A DNA stretch of 64,000 bases, from contig NZ_CAJHAF010000001.1 of assembly GCF_904846315.1 (NCBI RefSeq), forward strand, positions 1,550,001 through 1,614,000, written 5' to 3'. The translations under genes were made by a program, and so were the position numbers. Source of the stretch: Psychrobacter jeotgali (GTDB lineage: Bacteria; Pseudomonadota; Gammaproteobacteria; Pseudomonadales; Moraxellaceae). Below the pieces are notes generated by a model. The model did not search any database, was not told the DNA's origin, and saw only the letters and a program-made list of their open reading frames with translations. Shown in pieces: positions 45,322 to 54,776 of the stretch; position 1 is the first letter of the stretch; every line of letters begins with the position of its first letter.

Positions 45322-45993
45322 TTATTCGAGCCCACAGCCGCGCAGTATAAAGGGGACTAAAAAATCAGCGGCACGGGTTTCATCTTGCTGATCATAAGCC
45401 TCTTTTTGTAATAGACCCACTATCTCGGTTTCGAATTCTGCATAACGCTGGGTGGTTGCCCAGATCAAGATTAATAGTTGCAGCGGATCAGCAATAGTAA
45501 TTTTGCCTTGCTCATGCCAAGTTTTCATAACCTGCGCTTTATCAAGCGCCCACTCTTGCATGGTGGTTGACATAAATTCTTGCAAATGCGGCGCACCGCT
45601 AATGACCTCTAAAGCAAACAGTTTGTGCCGATTGGGATTGGCAAAGGCTTGGCGCAGTTTGGTACGGACAAACTTTTCAATGACGGCTTTGGGATCACTA
45701 TCAACCGTCATAGTGACCAAGCCATCATTCCACTCTTCAATGATTGAACGTAGCACCGCCTTATATAAGTTCTGTTTATTTTTAAAGTAATAATGAATAT
45801 TGGCTTTGGGCAGCCCCGCTCGATCAGCGATACCTTGCATAGTGGCGCCGCGATAGCCTTGCAGTACGAACTCTTCTTCAGCGGCGCTAAGAATCAATGC
45901 TTGGTTATGGGCGCGAATATCTTGTTGGCTACGCTGAGGCGAAGGTTCGGATGAGGGTGAAGGTAAGGAATTTGCTTGCTGGGTATTAATCAT
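45322..45993 (-). CDS. TetR-family regulator, RutR-like
   Basis: A one-component repressor of 223 residues. The helix-turn-helix is ALILSAAEEEFVLQGYRGATMQGIADRAGLPKANIHYYFKNKQNLYKAVL (residues about 30-80), and the C-terminal ligand domain resembles RutR, which senses uracil or thymine in E. coli. Here it is embedded in a urate-degradation block, so its ligand may be a purine-derived compound. A near-perfect RutR-type palindrome lies between it and uraD at 46122-46137, indicating autoregulation and control of the pathway. The 25-residue polar N-terminal arm is unimportant. Confidence 0.9.
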   Translation of the reverse strand: MINTQQANSLPSPSSEPSPQRSQQDIRAHNQALILSAAEEEFVLQGYRGATMQGIADRAGLPKANIHYYFKNKQNLYKAVLRSIIEEWNDGLVTMTVDSDPKAVIEKFVRTKLRQAFANPNRHKLFALEVISGAPHLQEFMSTTMQEWALDKAQVMKTWHEQGKITIADPLQLLILIWATTQRYAEFETEIVGLLQKEAYDQQDETRAADFLVPFILRGCGLE

Positions 45994-46121
45994 AAATGCA
46001 ACCGTTAGCTATAAATGCATATAAAGAGCCGTATTCTAATGGGTTATTACCATAAAACCCAAATATTACGAGATATAGTTGATGAAATATAGCATAGCAT
46101 TAAAAATAGTTTATAAACTAG

Positions 46122-46137
46122 TTGACCATTTGGTCAG
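46122..46137. promoter_or_regulatory. RutR-like operator between the TetR gene and uraD
   Basis: TTGACCATTTGGTCAG matches TTGACCAnnTGGTCAA at every defined position but the last. It lies in the divergent promoter gap, 129 bases before the TetR gene and 90 before uraD, so it can control both. Confidence 0.8.
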
Positions 46138-46226
46138 CTTTAAGCAGAATAGAAACTATGTCATAAAAACTTTAGTAAAAACCGTCCTAACTCATCAGTA
46201 GCCATTTTAAAAGACAAGGATGTCAA

Positions 46227-46778
46227 ATGACTTCTAGTTCCGCAGCTTCTAATCCAGCACCTTTAACTTTAGCCGCCTTTAATAAATTATCTCATACAGA
46301 GGCCACTGCTCAGTTATTAACCTGTTGCACCAGTAGCAGTTGGGCAAGCCAACTAGCCAGCAAGCGCCCTTTTCCAGTTTTAGAAACCTTATTCGCAAGC
46401 AGCGATAGCGTTTGGCAAGAGGTGCAAACCCAAGAGGCAGACTTGTTAGAAGCGCTCGATGGTCATCCACAAATTGGCAATGTAGCTACCCTGAAACAAA
46501 AGTATCGCAACACTCAAGATAGCGCCGCGCACGAGCAATCAGGTGCCAACGACGCTGACGATGCAGTGCTGGCAGCACTGGCGCAAGGCAATCAAGATTA
46601 TCTCGATAAATTTGGCTTTATCTTTATCGTATTTGCGACTGGCAAGAGTGCCCAGCACATGCTGGATTTATTGCTTACCCGTCTGCCCAATGATCGTGAT
46701 ACCGAGCTTACCACTGCCGCTATTGAGCAGAACAAAATCACTCGGTTACGCTTACAAAAACTGCTAAGCGCGGCGTAA
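46227..46778 (+). CDS. uraD: 2-oxo-4-hydroxy-4-carboxy-5-ureidoimidazoline decarboxylase
   Basis: The enzyme decarboxylates OHCU to S-allantoin. The 183-residue product has the family core: FNKLSHTEATAQLLTCC at the start, DGHPQIG with the catalytic His near residue 75, and a final block NQDYLDKFGFIFIVFATGKSAQHMLDLLLTRLPND. It starts the pathway operon, 74 bases before uraH. The RutR-like operator lies immediately upstream. The reading frame overlapping it on the other strand is spurious. Confidence 0.94.
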   Translation: MTSSSAASNPAPLTLAAFNKLSHTEATAQLLTCCTSSSWASQLASKRPFPVLETLFASSDSVWQEVQTQEADLLEALDGHPQIGNVATLKQKYRNTQDSAAHEQSGANDADDAVLAALAQGNQDYLDKFGFIFIVFATGKSAQHMLDLLLTRLPNDRDTELTTAAIEQNKITRLRLQKLLSAA

Positions 46779-46851
46779 CTTATTTAAACCGTAAGCCTTA
46801 TGTCAGCCTTATTTTTATCTCTATTTTGACCGCCTATTCTAAGGAAATATT

Positions 46852-47220
46852 ATGCCCGCCACTCTTTCATCGCACATTCTAGATACTCATCTAGGCAAGC
46901 CTGCTGCTGATATTGCAGTGACGCTGCACCGCGTTACCGATAATGATGCCGCTAAGCTGCTAGCAAATGCTACCACCAATAACGATGGGCGTATCTCCCC
47001 CGACAGTTGGGAGTTTGACCCTGCCCTTAATAACTCTGAGTGCGCCTTAGATAGTGGCCGCTATATTTTAACCTTTGACACTCAGTCTTATTTTGACGCA
47101 CAGCAACTAACCACATTTTATCCGCAAGTGGTTATCGACTTTGTGGTTAGCGACAATAGCCACTACCATGTGCCGCTACTGCTCAGCGCCCATGGTTATA
47201 GCACTTATCGAGGCTCATAA
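46852..47220 (+). CDS. uraH: 5-hydroxyisourate hydrolase
   Basis: A transthyretin-related enzyme that hydrolyses 5-hydroxyisourate to OHCU. The 122 residues begin LSSHILDTHLGKPAADIAV with the first active-site His, continue with VVIDFVVSDNSHYHVPLLLS containing the second His, and end in the family C-terminal tag STYRGS. AAGGAAAT precedes the ATG at normal spacing. The gene is 74 bases after uraD and 79 before puuD, consistent with an operon. Confidence 0.96.
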   Translation: MPATLSSHILDTHLGKPAADIAVTLHRVTDNDAAKLLANATTNNDGRISPDSWEFDPALNNSECALDSGRYILTFDTQSYFDAQQLTTFYPQVVIDFVVSDNSHYHVPLLLSAHGYSTYRGS

Positions 47221-47299
47221 ATAGCGAAATAGCATAGAACAAAGTATTGGATAACAAGGTATTGGATAACTGAGCATTGGACAAAAGGACATTGGCCGT

Positions 47300-48616
47300 A
47301 TGGGTACATATCTTCTCGACTGGGTAGCTTTATTTTTTCGCTGGTTCCACGTTATCGCGGGGATAGCTTGGATTGGTGCCTCATTTTATTTTGTATGGTT
47401 AGATCTTAGCCTGCGTAAACCGCCGCAGTGGAAAACCGATAAAGGAGTCTCAGGCGATTTATGGGCGGTACATGGCGGCGGTTTTTATGAGATTGCCAAA
47501 TACAAGCTTGAACCTGAAGAGATGCCAAAGACCCTGCACTGGTTTAAATGGGAAGCCTATACCACGTGGCTAACGGGTATGGCGATGCTCTCTATTGTCT
47601 ACTATGCCAATGCGACTGCTTATTTGATTGATCCCAGCAAGATCGCTTTTACCAATGTAGGCGCCATCTCTACCAGTTTATTGTTCCTATTCGGCAGCTA
47701 TTTTATCTATGAGGTAATCGTTCGTAGTTATATTGGCAAAAATGCGCTTATTTTTAGCTCGACTATTTTTATTCTATTGGTGATTGCTTGTTGGGGGTCT
47801 TACCAGTTATTTAGTGATCGTGCCTCTTTTATTCATATTGGTGCTATCCTCGGTACGGTAATGGCAGGTAATGTATTCTTTGGCATTATGCCTGCCCAGC
47901 GTGCGCTAGTAGATTGTGTGCGCCGCGGTGAGAAGCCGGGTAAGGAAGTAGCAGATTTGGCGTTGATGGCTAAAAACCGCTCCTTGATGAATAACTACTT
48001 CACCTTACCGCTTATATTCACCATGATCAGCAATCACTATCCGATGATGTACTCCCATGCTCACGGCTGGCTGGTATTGGTTTTTGTCGGGGTTATCACC
48101 GCTATCGTTCGTCATTATTTTAACCAAAAGCATTTGGGCAATACCCAGCCGAAATTTTTATGGATTCCTGCCATACTGACGGTATTATTAATCATTTGGA
48201 TGCGCCCAGAGCCAATCGAACCGTTACCTGCTATCACTGCTGTCGCTGCTGAATCTGTAGCCATTGACAGCACACCCCCAGCTACTGACAATGAGGTAGC
48301 AAGCGCTGCTGTTAATTCTGCTGCTAATTCTAATCAGAGCGTCACTGCTGAGCCATTACCAGTGACTGCCTCAGCAGATACTGCCATGATGGCTATGGTA
48401 CACACACGCTGCACCAGCTGTCATGCTGCTCAGCCAACTCAGCAAGGATTTGCAGCGCCGCCAGCAGGCATCATTTTGCAGACACCTGAAGACATGAAGA
48501 TACATAAAAACAAGATCATCACTGCGGTACAAAGTGGCTATATGCCGCTGGGTAATCTTACCCAATTGACAGATGATGAGCGTCAGAAAATATTGGCTTA
48601 TACCTCAGGATTATAG
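47300..48616 (+). CDS. puuD: Membrane-bound urate oxidase PuuD with C-terminal cytochrome c domain
   Basis: PuuD oxidises urate to 5-hydroxyisourate and passes electrons to its own cytochrome c domain rather than releasing peroxide. The N-terminal part has about eight hydrophobic spans starting WVALFFRWFHVIAGIAWIGASFYFVWLDLSL, the PuuD-type urate oxidase region. After a linker of about 60 Ala/Thr/Pro/Ser-rich residues (about 315-370) comes a haem c motif CTSCHAA near residue 372 and the C-terminal axial Met in GYMPLGNLTQLTDDER. The whole is 438 residues, normal for PuuD. No cofactor-free uricase (UOX or HpxO) is encoded here. Confidence 0.93.
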   Translation: MGTYLLDWVALFFRWFHVIAGIAWIGASFYFVWLDLSLRKPPQWKTDKGVSGDLWAVHGGGFYEIAKYKLEPEEMPKTLHWFKWEAYTTWLTGMAMLSIVYYANATAYLIDPSKIAFTNVGAISTSLLFLFGSYFIYEVIVRSYIGKNALIFSSTIFILLVIACWGSYQLFSDRASFIHIGAILGTVMAGNVFFGIMPAQRALVDCVRRGEKPGKEVADLALMAKNRSLMNNYFTLPLIFTMISNHYPMMYSHAHGWLVLVFVGVITAIVRHYFNQKHLGNTQPKFLWIPAILTVLLIIWMRPEPIEPLPAITAVAAESVAIDSTPPATDNEVASAAVNSAANSNQSVTAEPLPVTASADTAMMAMVHTRCTSCHAAQPTQQGFAAPPAGIILQTPEDMKIHKNKIITAVQSGYMPLGNLTQLTDDERQKILAYTSGL

Positions 48617-48776
48617 CGGCAATTGAGCAGTCTGTTGAAAACAACCTATATGCTAATTGATGATAATGACCTACTAATAAAAATAGCTTCCGTATCATGC
48701 TCTGTTCTCCGATAGAACCTAGGAAGTTAGGTTTTTGCTCTAATTAAAAAATTATAGATCAAAACTAAGATTTATC

Positions 48777-48792
48777 TTGACCAAAACGTCAG
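48777..48792. promoter_or_regulatory. Possible RutR-like half-palindrome before the NCS1 permease
   Basis: TTGACCAAAACGTCAG has an intact left half (TTGACCA) and a right half with three differences from the consensus TGGTCAA. It lies 60 bases before the permease gene and would be a weaker third copy of the operator. Confidence 0.45.
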
Positions 48793-48851
48793 ATATCCCT
48801 ACAGTGAAAGCAAGCTTAATTATGCTTATTCTCCGCTAAAAGGAAGAACGG

Positions 48852-50363
48852 ATGTCTAATGATACGCGACAAGGAAGTCAGCGAGATGGTCAGCCAATCA
48901 GTGCTATCTATGATTGCAACCTGTTCGATCCAGAGCGTAAAAACTCAAGGCTGTACAACGACGATCTAGCTCCCTTGCAACCAGAAGATCGCAAATGGGG
49001 TTGGTTCTCAATATTCAATGTGTGGTCCAATGATATTCAAAGTTTGTTTGGTTATACGCTTGCTGCATCGCTGTTCTTAAGCTATGGATTAAGTGGTTGG
49101 TGGGTAATGGCTGCTATCATTTGTGCCGGCTTTATTGTGATGGTGATGGTTAATCTAACCGGAAAGCCTAGTGTCAAATACGGCGTACCTTTTCCAGTAT
49201 TGATACGAGCCAGCATGGGGGTAAATGGCGCTAATCTGCCCTCTTTATTACGTGCAATTATCGGTATCTTTTGGTATGGGGTGCAGACCTACTTTGCCTC
49301 CACAGCCGTTGCTATCTTACTGGCGGTGTTTATAGGTAGCTCGGATAGTACCTTTTTAGGGCTTAACGGCACTGCTTGGCTTGCTTTTGTCATCGTTTGG
49401 GTATTTCAGATCATGCTGTTTTGGGCTGGTATTGAGCCTATTAAGCACTTTTTGAACTGGGCTGGGCCGCTGGTTTACGTGGTCATGATTATTTTGATGG
49501 CGATGATATGGTATCAATCAGGTGCTGAGCTCTTGCCTGCGATCAACTCTATCTTCACCAGTGGTAGCGATTATACGGGTACTTCTGTCCAAGCTTTTAC
49601 GGCTATTGTCGGTACTATGGTGGCTTATTTTGCCGCTGTGGTGATTAACTTTGGCGACTTTTCGCGCTTCTTACGCAGTGAGCGCGATATGCGCCTAGGT
49701 AACTTACTGGGCTTGCCGGTTAATATGGTGTTCTTTTCATTTATCGCCTTAGTTATTACCGCCGGCACTTTGGTATTATTTGGCGAAGCTTTAACCAACC
49801 CCTCAGACATCGTTGAGCGTGTTGATTCGCTACCATTGACTATCGTTGCCGCCCTGACATTTTTTGCCGCAACCGTAGGTATTAATATGGTCGCCAACTT
49901 CATTCCGCCTGCCTATGATTTGGCTAACTTATTTCCTAATCATATTAACTTTCGTAGAGGTGGTTTAATCACCGCAGTGATTGCTTTTTTTGTTGGTGCT
50001 CTCTGGTTATCGGTCATTAGTAAAATTGGTATTGTTGGCTTCGTCAACGTGGTCGGCGCAATCATTGCGCCCTTCTTTGGCATTTTGGTCATCGATTATT
50101 ACATTATCAGACGTCAACATATTAATATGAATGACTTGTTCTCCGCACAGCCGACCGGCGCTTATTACTATAATAAAGGCTGGAATGTTCGCGGTCTTAT
50201 TGCCTTTGCCATCGGTGCGCTATTTTCAGTAGCTACTGTATTGGTGCCAAGTATGACCAAATTTGAAGGTTATGGTTTCTTATTAGGCGCAGCATTAGGC
50301 GGTATCGTTTATTGGCTTCTTATGCGCAAATACGCTATTGAGCTGAATAAAGTTACAGAATAA
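48852..50363 (+). CDS. NCS1-family permease (allantoin/nucleobase)
   Basis: A nucleobase:cation symporter-1 transporter of 503 residues. After a 45-residue hydrophilic N-terminus it has about 12 spans. NCS1 signatures include NDIQSLFGYTLAASLFLSYGLSGW near 60 and VKYGVPFPVLIRASMGVNGANLPSL near 110, then FGDFSRFLRSERDMRLGN and a VINF region. AGGAAG precedes the ATG. Placed directly before puuE, the likely cargo is allantoin, as for PucI-type transporters, though other hydantoins or nucleobases are possible. It is the second permease in the block. Confidence 0.92.
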   Translation: MSNDTRQGSQRDGQPISAIYDCNLFDPERKNSRLYNDDLAPLQPEDRKWGWFSIFNVWSNDIQSLFGYTLAASLFLSYGLSGWWVMAAIICAGFIVMVMVNLTGKPSVKYGVPFPVLIRASMGVNGANLPSLLRAIIGIFWYGVQTYFASTAVAILLAVFIGSSDSTFLGLNGTAWLAFVIVWVFQIMLFWAGIEPIKHFLNWAGPLVYVVMIILMAMIWYQSGAELLPAINSIFTSGSDYTGTSVQAFTAIVGTMVAYFAAVVINFGDFSRFLRSERDMRLGNLLGLPVNMVFFSFIALVITAGTLVLFGEALTNPSDIVERVDSLPLTIVAALTFFAATVGINMVANFIPPAYDLANLFPNHINFRRGGLITAVIAFFVGALWLSVISKIGIVGFVNVVGAIIAPFFGILVIDYYIIRRQHINMNDLFSAQPTGAYYYNKGWNVRGLIAFAIGALFSVATVLVPSMTKFEGYGFLLGAALGGIVYWLLMRKYAIELNKVTE

Positions 50364-50451
50364 AAAAGAAGATTTTAGGCGATTAAATTTATAGAAAAAT
50401 AACAATTAAAAGAGTTTTCATAAAGCTATAAAAGTATAAAGGAAAGACACT

Positions 50452-51462
50452 ATGACTCAAAAGAACAATATGACTCAAAAAATAACCAGCGATTTTGATC
50501 AATCTGCTTACCCTCGCGACCTCAAAGGCTACGGCGGCAACCCGCCCAAAGCCAATTGGCCGGGCGGTGCCAAGATTGCTGTGCAGTTCGTACTAAACAT
50601 TGAAGAAGGCGCAGAAAATAGCGTCATCCATGGCGATGCTGAGTCAGAGCGCTTTTTGTCCGATATCTTGGGTACGCCCTCCTTTGTCAATCGTCACCAA
50701 TCTATCGAGTCAGCTTTTGAATATGGTAGCCGGGTTGGCGTTTGGCGAGTGTTGGACGTGTTTAAGGAATACGGTGTGCCTATCACTACCTTCGCCTGCG
50801 CGGCGGCCGCTGAAAAGACCCCGCATATTATCGAACGTGTATTAGAAGACGGTCATGAAGTTGCTAGCCACGGTCTGCGCTGGATTACTTATCAATATAT
50901 GTACCGTGAAACTGAGCGCGAGCATGTACGCCGTGCTACCGAAATCTTTGAGCGCATGCTGGGACATCAACCCCTTGGCTGGTATACCGGACGTGATAGC
51001 CCTAATACTCGCGAATTGGTGGTGGAGCAAGGCGGCTACGTTTATGATTCTGACTCCTACGCCGACGAGCTGCCCTACTGGTTAAATGTCAGAGTCGAAG
51101 ATGGCGATCAAATATTACGTAAGCCGCACCTAATCATTCCCTACTCGCTTGAAACCAACGATATGCGCTTTTCATCCAGCCCCGGTTACACCAACGCCGA
51201 ACCCTTTTATCAGTATCTCAAAGACAGCTTTGATACTCTGTATGAGGAAGGGGCCAAAGACGGTAAAAACACGCCCAAAATACTCACTATCGGTTTGCAT
51301 TGCCGCATCATTGGCCGTGCTGGGCGCATTACTGCCCTTAAACAATTCTTAAAATATATCACTAGCAAGCCTGACGTCTGGATCTGCCGCCGTGACGAGA
51401 TTGCGAAGCACTGGTATGAAAATCATCCCGCAACTAGCGATAATAGCGCAGATTGGCTGTAA
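50452..51462 (+). CDS. puuE: Allantoinase PuuE
   Basis: PuuE opens the allantoin ring to allantoate. It belongs to the polysaccharide-deacetylase (NodB-like) fold, not the metal-dependent amidohydrolase allantoinases. Visible marks are YPRDLKGYGGNPPKANWPGGAKIAVQFVLNIEEGAEN at the start, EVASHGLRWITY with the His after the family barrel strand, and GLHCRIIGRAGRITALKQFL at the end. The length of 336 is a little longer than usual (about 310). It has a good ribosome site and is followed by alc 54 bases later. Confidence 0.94.
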   Translation: MTQKNNMTQKITSDFDQSAYPRDLKGYGGNPPKANWPGGAKIAVQFVLNIEEGAENSVIHGDAESERFLSDILGTPSFVNRHQSIESAFEYGSRVGVWRVLDVFKEYGVPITTFACAAAAEKTPHIIERVLEDGHEVASHGLRWITYQYMYRETEREHVRRATEIFERMLGHQPLGWYTGRDSPNTRELVVEQGGYVYDSDSYADELPYWLNVRVEDGDQILRKPHLIIPYSLETNDMRFSSSPGYTNAEPFYQYLKDSFDTLYEEGAKDGKNTPKILTIGLHCRIIGRAGRITALKQFLKYITSKPDVWICRRDEIAKHWYENHPATSDNSADWL

Positions 51463-51516
51463 TCCTACCTCTAAAATAAACCTGAATAAATTTATAACCT
51501 ATAAAAAGGAGTTCTT

Positions 51517-52620
51517 ATGAGTATCGTAGAAGCTTTTCCAATTATTCCAGCTGACAATTTACCCGAAAACCTGCCTGCCTTTACCAAAAAAACCAATGTC
51601 GCTGACAATCGTCTAGGCGCAAAAGTGCTATTCGCTACTGACGACTTTTTTGCGGATAAAAGCCGTATTTTAAACCCTTTCCCGCCCGTATTTATGGTGG
51701 GTAAGTTCGATGACAACGGTAAATGGATGGACGGCTGGGAGACCCGCCGTAAGCGCCATCTGGGTTATGACTATATGGTAGTTCAGCTCGCTCGTCCCAC
51801 CAAAATCGCCGGTCTCGATATTGATACCAGCCACTTTACCGGTAACTTTCCCTCATCAGCGAGCGTAGATACGTTATACGCGCCAGATTTATTGCAAAAA
51901 GATGCAGAAGAGCTTACTCAAATGACTAAAGAGGAATGGGATAGCAAAGTATGGCAGACCATCGTCGGTATGACTCCGCTGAAGGGGCATAATCATGAGT
52001 TTATCGATATCAATGATGAGACAACCGTCACCCACCTGCGTCTCAATATCTATCCTGATGGCGGCGTGGCACGTCTTCGGGTCTATGGTGATATTCAGTT
52101 GGATGAAAATGTTCATAATCAAAGCGAAAGTATTGACCTCGCTAATGCCTTGAATGGTGGCCGCGCTATCGCCAGTAATGACGCTCACTTTGGCGGTGCC
52201 AGCAATTTGCTACTGCCTACTGAAGCGCCCAATATGGGCGATGGCTGGGAGACCCGCCGCCGCCGTGAGCCCGGTAATGACTGGTGTATTATTGCTTTAG
52301 GTCAAGCGGGTATCGTCGACGCCATCGATGTCGATACCGCCCATTTCAAGGGTAATTATCCTGACAAAGTCTCTATTCAAGCGGTCTATGCGCCAGATAC
52401 CCCAGAGCAAACGCTGGTGACCCAAAGTATGTTTTGGCAAACCTTACTTGAGCCCCAGACTACCGAAGCCCACAAAGTACACAGCTACAATCAAAGCCAG
52501 CTCAAGATTGATAAGCCCATCACCCATATTCGGATTAATATCTTTCCAGATGGCGGGCTCAGCCGCGTGCGTGTTTATGGCAAGGTGGCTGACAGTACTG
52601 ACACCGCTCACCATTCATAA
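51517..52620 (+). CDS. alc: Allantoicase
   Basis: The enzyme hydrolyses allantoate to ureidoglycolate and urea. The 367 residues are two similar jelly-roll repeats, each with a signature motif, [15 protein letters not shown] in the first (near residue 72) and [16 protein letters not shown] in the second (near 245). The N-terminal [20 protein letters not shown] is the family start. AAGGAG precedes the ATG. It is co-directional and 8 bases from allA. The presence of alc with allA indicates the urea-releasing route rather than the ammonia-releasing one. Confidence 0.96.
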   Translation: MSIVEAFPIIPADNLPENLPAFTKKTNVADNRLGAKVLFATDDFFADKSRILNPFPPVFMVGKFDDNGKWMDGWETRRKRHLGYDYMVVQLARPTKIAGLDIDTSHFTGNFPSSASVDTLYAPDLLQKDAEELTQMTKEEWDSKVWQTIVGMTPLKGHNHEFIDINDETTVTHLRLNIYPDGGVARLRVYGDIQLDENVHNQSESIDLANALNGGRAIASNDAHFGGASNLLLPTEAPNMGDGWETRRRREPGNDWCIIALGQAGIVDAIDVDTAHFKGNYPDKVSIQAVYAPDTPEQTLVTQSMFWQTLLEPQTTEAHKVHSYNQSQLKIDKPITHIRINIFPDGGLSRVRVYGKVADSTDTAHHS

Positions 52621-52628
52621 GGAGTATT

Positions 52629-53153
52629 ATGAGCACTACAATTATTGCTAAACCTTTGACCAAAGCTGCATTTGCGCCCTTTGGCACGGTTATCGAGCCT
52701 TATGAGCAACAGCAACAAACCTCTGAGAACTGCTACTATATTAATAAAGGTTACGCCTGCCGCCATAATGCTATTGCCAAAGCATCACTTGACGGCGGTG
52801 AAGTGGGCATGAGTATCTTTCGTGCCAAAAAGCGTGACTTTCCTATTGCGCTATCGGTGATGGAATATCATCCGTTTGGCACCCAAGCCTTCTTTTCGAT
52901 GCATGGTCAAGATTATATCGTCGTCGTTGCCCCCAAAGGCGAGCCGCCGCAGTCTGCTGCCGATTTAACGGTATTTTATGCCAAATCCCATCAAGGCGTG
53001 CAGTACGATGCCAATGTTTGGCATCATCCGCTATTGGCGCTGGGGCGTGATTCGGACTTTTTGGTTATTGACCGTATTAATGGCGAGGGCAATAATTGCT
53101 ACGAGCTTGATATCGAGGTTTGGCAGGTTTTCGTTAAGCTTGAAAACCGTTAA
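52629..53153 (+). CDS. allA: Ureidoglycolate lyase
   Basis: AllA splits ureidoglycolate into glyoxylate and urea. The 174-residue cupin-like protein has [38 protein letters not shown] with the family's HPxGxQ-type segment, [17 protein letters not shown] with the active-site His pair, and an acidic ending. It starts 8 bases after the alc stop on its own AAGGAG and closes the pathway block, ending before a bidirectional terminator. Glyoxylate could be used by malate synthase (3883-6081). Confidence 0.95.
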   Translation: MSTTIIAKPLTKAAFAPFGTVIEPYEQQQQTSENCYYINKGYACRHNAIAKASLDGGEVGMSIFRAKKRDFPIALSVMEYHPFGTQAFFSMHGQDYIVVVAPKGEPPQSAADLTVFYAKSHQGVQYDANVWHHPLLALGRDSDFLVIDRINGEGNNCYELDIEVWQVFVKLENR

Positions 53154-53174
53154 GAGTATAAAATTTTAGGTATA

Positions 53175-53211
53175 AAAAAGTCTTTTACTTAGCGAGTAAA
53201 AGACTTTTTAT
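53175..53211. terminator. Bidirectional terminator between allA and the ABC transporter
   Basis: A 15-bp perfect stem (AAAAAGTCTTTTACT at 53175-53189 with 53195-53209) with a TAGCG loop and A/T tracts on both sides. Confidence 0.93.
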
Positions 53212-53243
53212 TAAAACTTCTAAATGATCAAAAACTTCAAACG

Positions 53244-53987
53244 CTACTCACTAATACGCTGCAAAAATGCCTGCGTACGCGGATGTTTCGAGAGCTCAAA
53301 CATCTGCTTGGGACTGCCCTCTTCTATGATGTGCCCGTCTTCGATGAGTACCACATGGTCAGCCACATCGCGCGCAAAATTAATCTCATGAGTGACCACT
53401 ACCATCGTCCAGCCTTCAGATGCCAGCTGCTTCATAGTTTCAAGCACATCTTGTACCAGCTCTGGGTCGAGCGCGGAAGTTGGCTCATCGAACAATAATA
53501 GCGACGGCTCAATGGCTAAGGCACGAGCAATACCAATACGCTGCTGCTGGCCGCCTGATAACTGAAAGGGATAAAGATCAGCCTTGTCCGACAGTCCAAC
53601 CTTCTTCAGCAGCACTAAAGCTTGCTCACGTGCCTGCGCTTTACTTTGTCCTTGCACTACCGTTGGCCCAAGCATTAAATTCTCAATTGCAGTCTTGTGC
53701 GGAAACAAGTTATAAGACTGAAAAACCATGCCAGACTTACGTTGTAATGCTAGCAGGGCTTTCTTTTTGGGCTTAGTAGCAAAATCTACGCTCAAGCTGC
53801 CATCGTCAAAAGCGATCACCCCTTTATCAGGAATTTCAAGCGCATTTAGGCAACGTAAAAAGGTCGTTTTGCCTGATCCTGACGGCCCTAATATGACCAC
53901 GACCTCACCTTTAGCAATGGTCAAGTCAATGCCTTTGAGCACTTGATTATCACCAAAAGCTTTATGGATATTAGTAACTTGGATCAT
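53244..53987 (-). CDS. Polar amino-acid (cystine-type) ABC transporter ATPase
   Basis: The ATPase of an amino-acid importer, 247 residues. Walker A is GPSGSGKTT near 33, signature LSGGQQQRIGIARALA near 146, Walker B LLLFDEPTSALD near 170 and the switch His in VVTHEINFARDVADHV. It resembles GlnQ/TcyC/YecC proteins. It follows the permease gene by 60 bases on the same strand as part of a three-gene unit (binding protein, permease, ATPase) at 53.2-55.6 kb. The block is unrelated to the purine block except by position. Confidence 0.94.
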   Translation of the reverse strand: MIQVTNIHKAFGDNQVLKGIDLTIAKGEVVVILGPSGSGKTTFLRCLNALEIPDKGVIAFDDGSLSVDFATKPKKKALLALQRKSGMVFQSYNLFPHKTAIENLMLGPTVVQGQSKAQAREQALVLLKKVGLSDKADLYPFQLSGGQQQRIGIARALAIEPSLLLFDEPTSALDPELVQDVLETMKQLASEGWTMVVVTHEINFARDVADHVVLIEDGHIIEEGSPKQMFELSKHPRTQAFLQRISE

Positions 53988-54047
53988 AAAGATTCCTGCA
54001 AGGTTAGAACAAATGATTTATGACTATATTTATTTGAGACGAATGAA

Positions 54048-54776
54048 CTATTTGGCAATATAACGATCTAATCGGGTTTCAAGTTTACCTTGGATAAAGG
54101 TCAAAAACAGACAAATTCCCCAATATATAAACGCCGCTTCGGTATAAACCAGCATAAACTCGTAATTACGCGCGGTGATAATCTGTGCTTGCTTAAACAG
54201 CTCAGTGACCAACACCAGCGATGCCAAGGAGGTATCTTTTACCAAGCTAATAAAAGTATTGGACAACGGCGGCACTGATACTCGTAAAGCTTGCGGCAAG
54301 ATCACATGGCGAAAGGTTTGCATATAAGTCAAACCAACCGTGGAACCTGCCTCCCACTGACCTTTAGGAATAGATAAGATCGACGCCCGTACCGTCTCTG
54401 AAGCATAAGCACCGATATTGAGCGAAAAAGCAATGATCGCTGAGGGAAAAGGGTCAAGCTTCACCCCCACACTGGGTAGCCCATAAAAGATGATAAACAA
54501 CTGCACCAGCATCGGTGTACCACGAATGGCGGACACATAAATACGTGCTAGCCGATAAAGAATCTCATGCAACCAGCCAGCACGCGGTACGATACGAATA
54601 AGTGCTACCGTTAGCGCAATAATCATGCCTATAGCAAACGATATCAGCGCTAGCGGTATTGAATAGTAAATACCGCCTTTAAGCATGGGCCAAAAGGAAT
54701 CGATAACAATTTGGGCCCGATTAAGATCCATGAAAGGTAATATTGCTAGAAGCTCAGCTAGCCATGACATTGACAT
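54048..54776 (-). CDS. Polar amino-acid (cystine-type) ABC transporter permease
   Basis: A HisM/GlnP-type permease of 242 residues with five spans. The coupling region is [29 protein letters not shown], and the first spans are preceded by the [23 protein letters not shown] segment typical of cystine TcyB/YecS permeases. The start codon overlaps the stop of the binding-protein gene by one base (TAATG), so translation is coupled. The specificity cannot be proven; the binding-protein gene points to cystine. Confidence 0.93.
   Translation of the reverse strand: MSMSWLAELLAILPFMDLNRAQIVIDSFWPMLKGGIYYSIPLALISFAIGMIIALTVALIRIVPRAGWLHEILYRLARIYVSAIRGTPMLVQLFIIFYGLPSVGVKLDPFPSAIIAFSLNIGAYASETVRASILSIPKGQWEAGSTVGLTYMQTFRHVILPQALRVSVPPLSNTFISLVKDTSLASLVLVTELFKQAQIITARNYEFMLVYTEAAFIYWGICLFLTFIQGKLETRLDRYIAK

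Noticed and set aside
48702..48792. Riboswitch ahead of the NCS1 permease
   Set aside because: No purine or other aptamer fold is recognisable; the only defined feature is the TTGACCA half-site.
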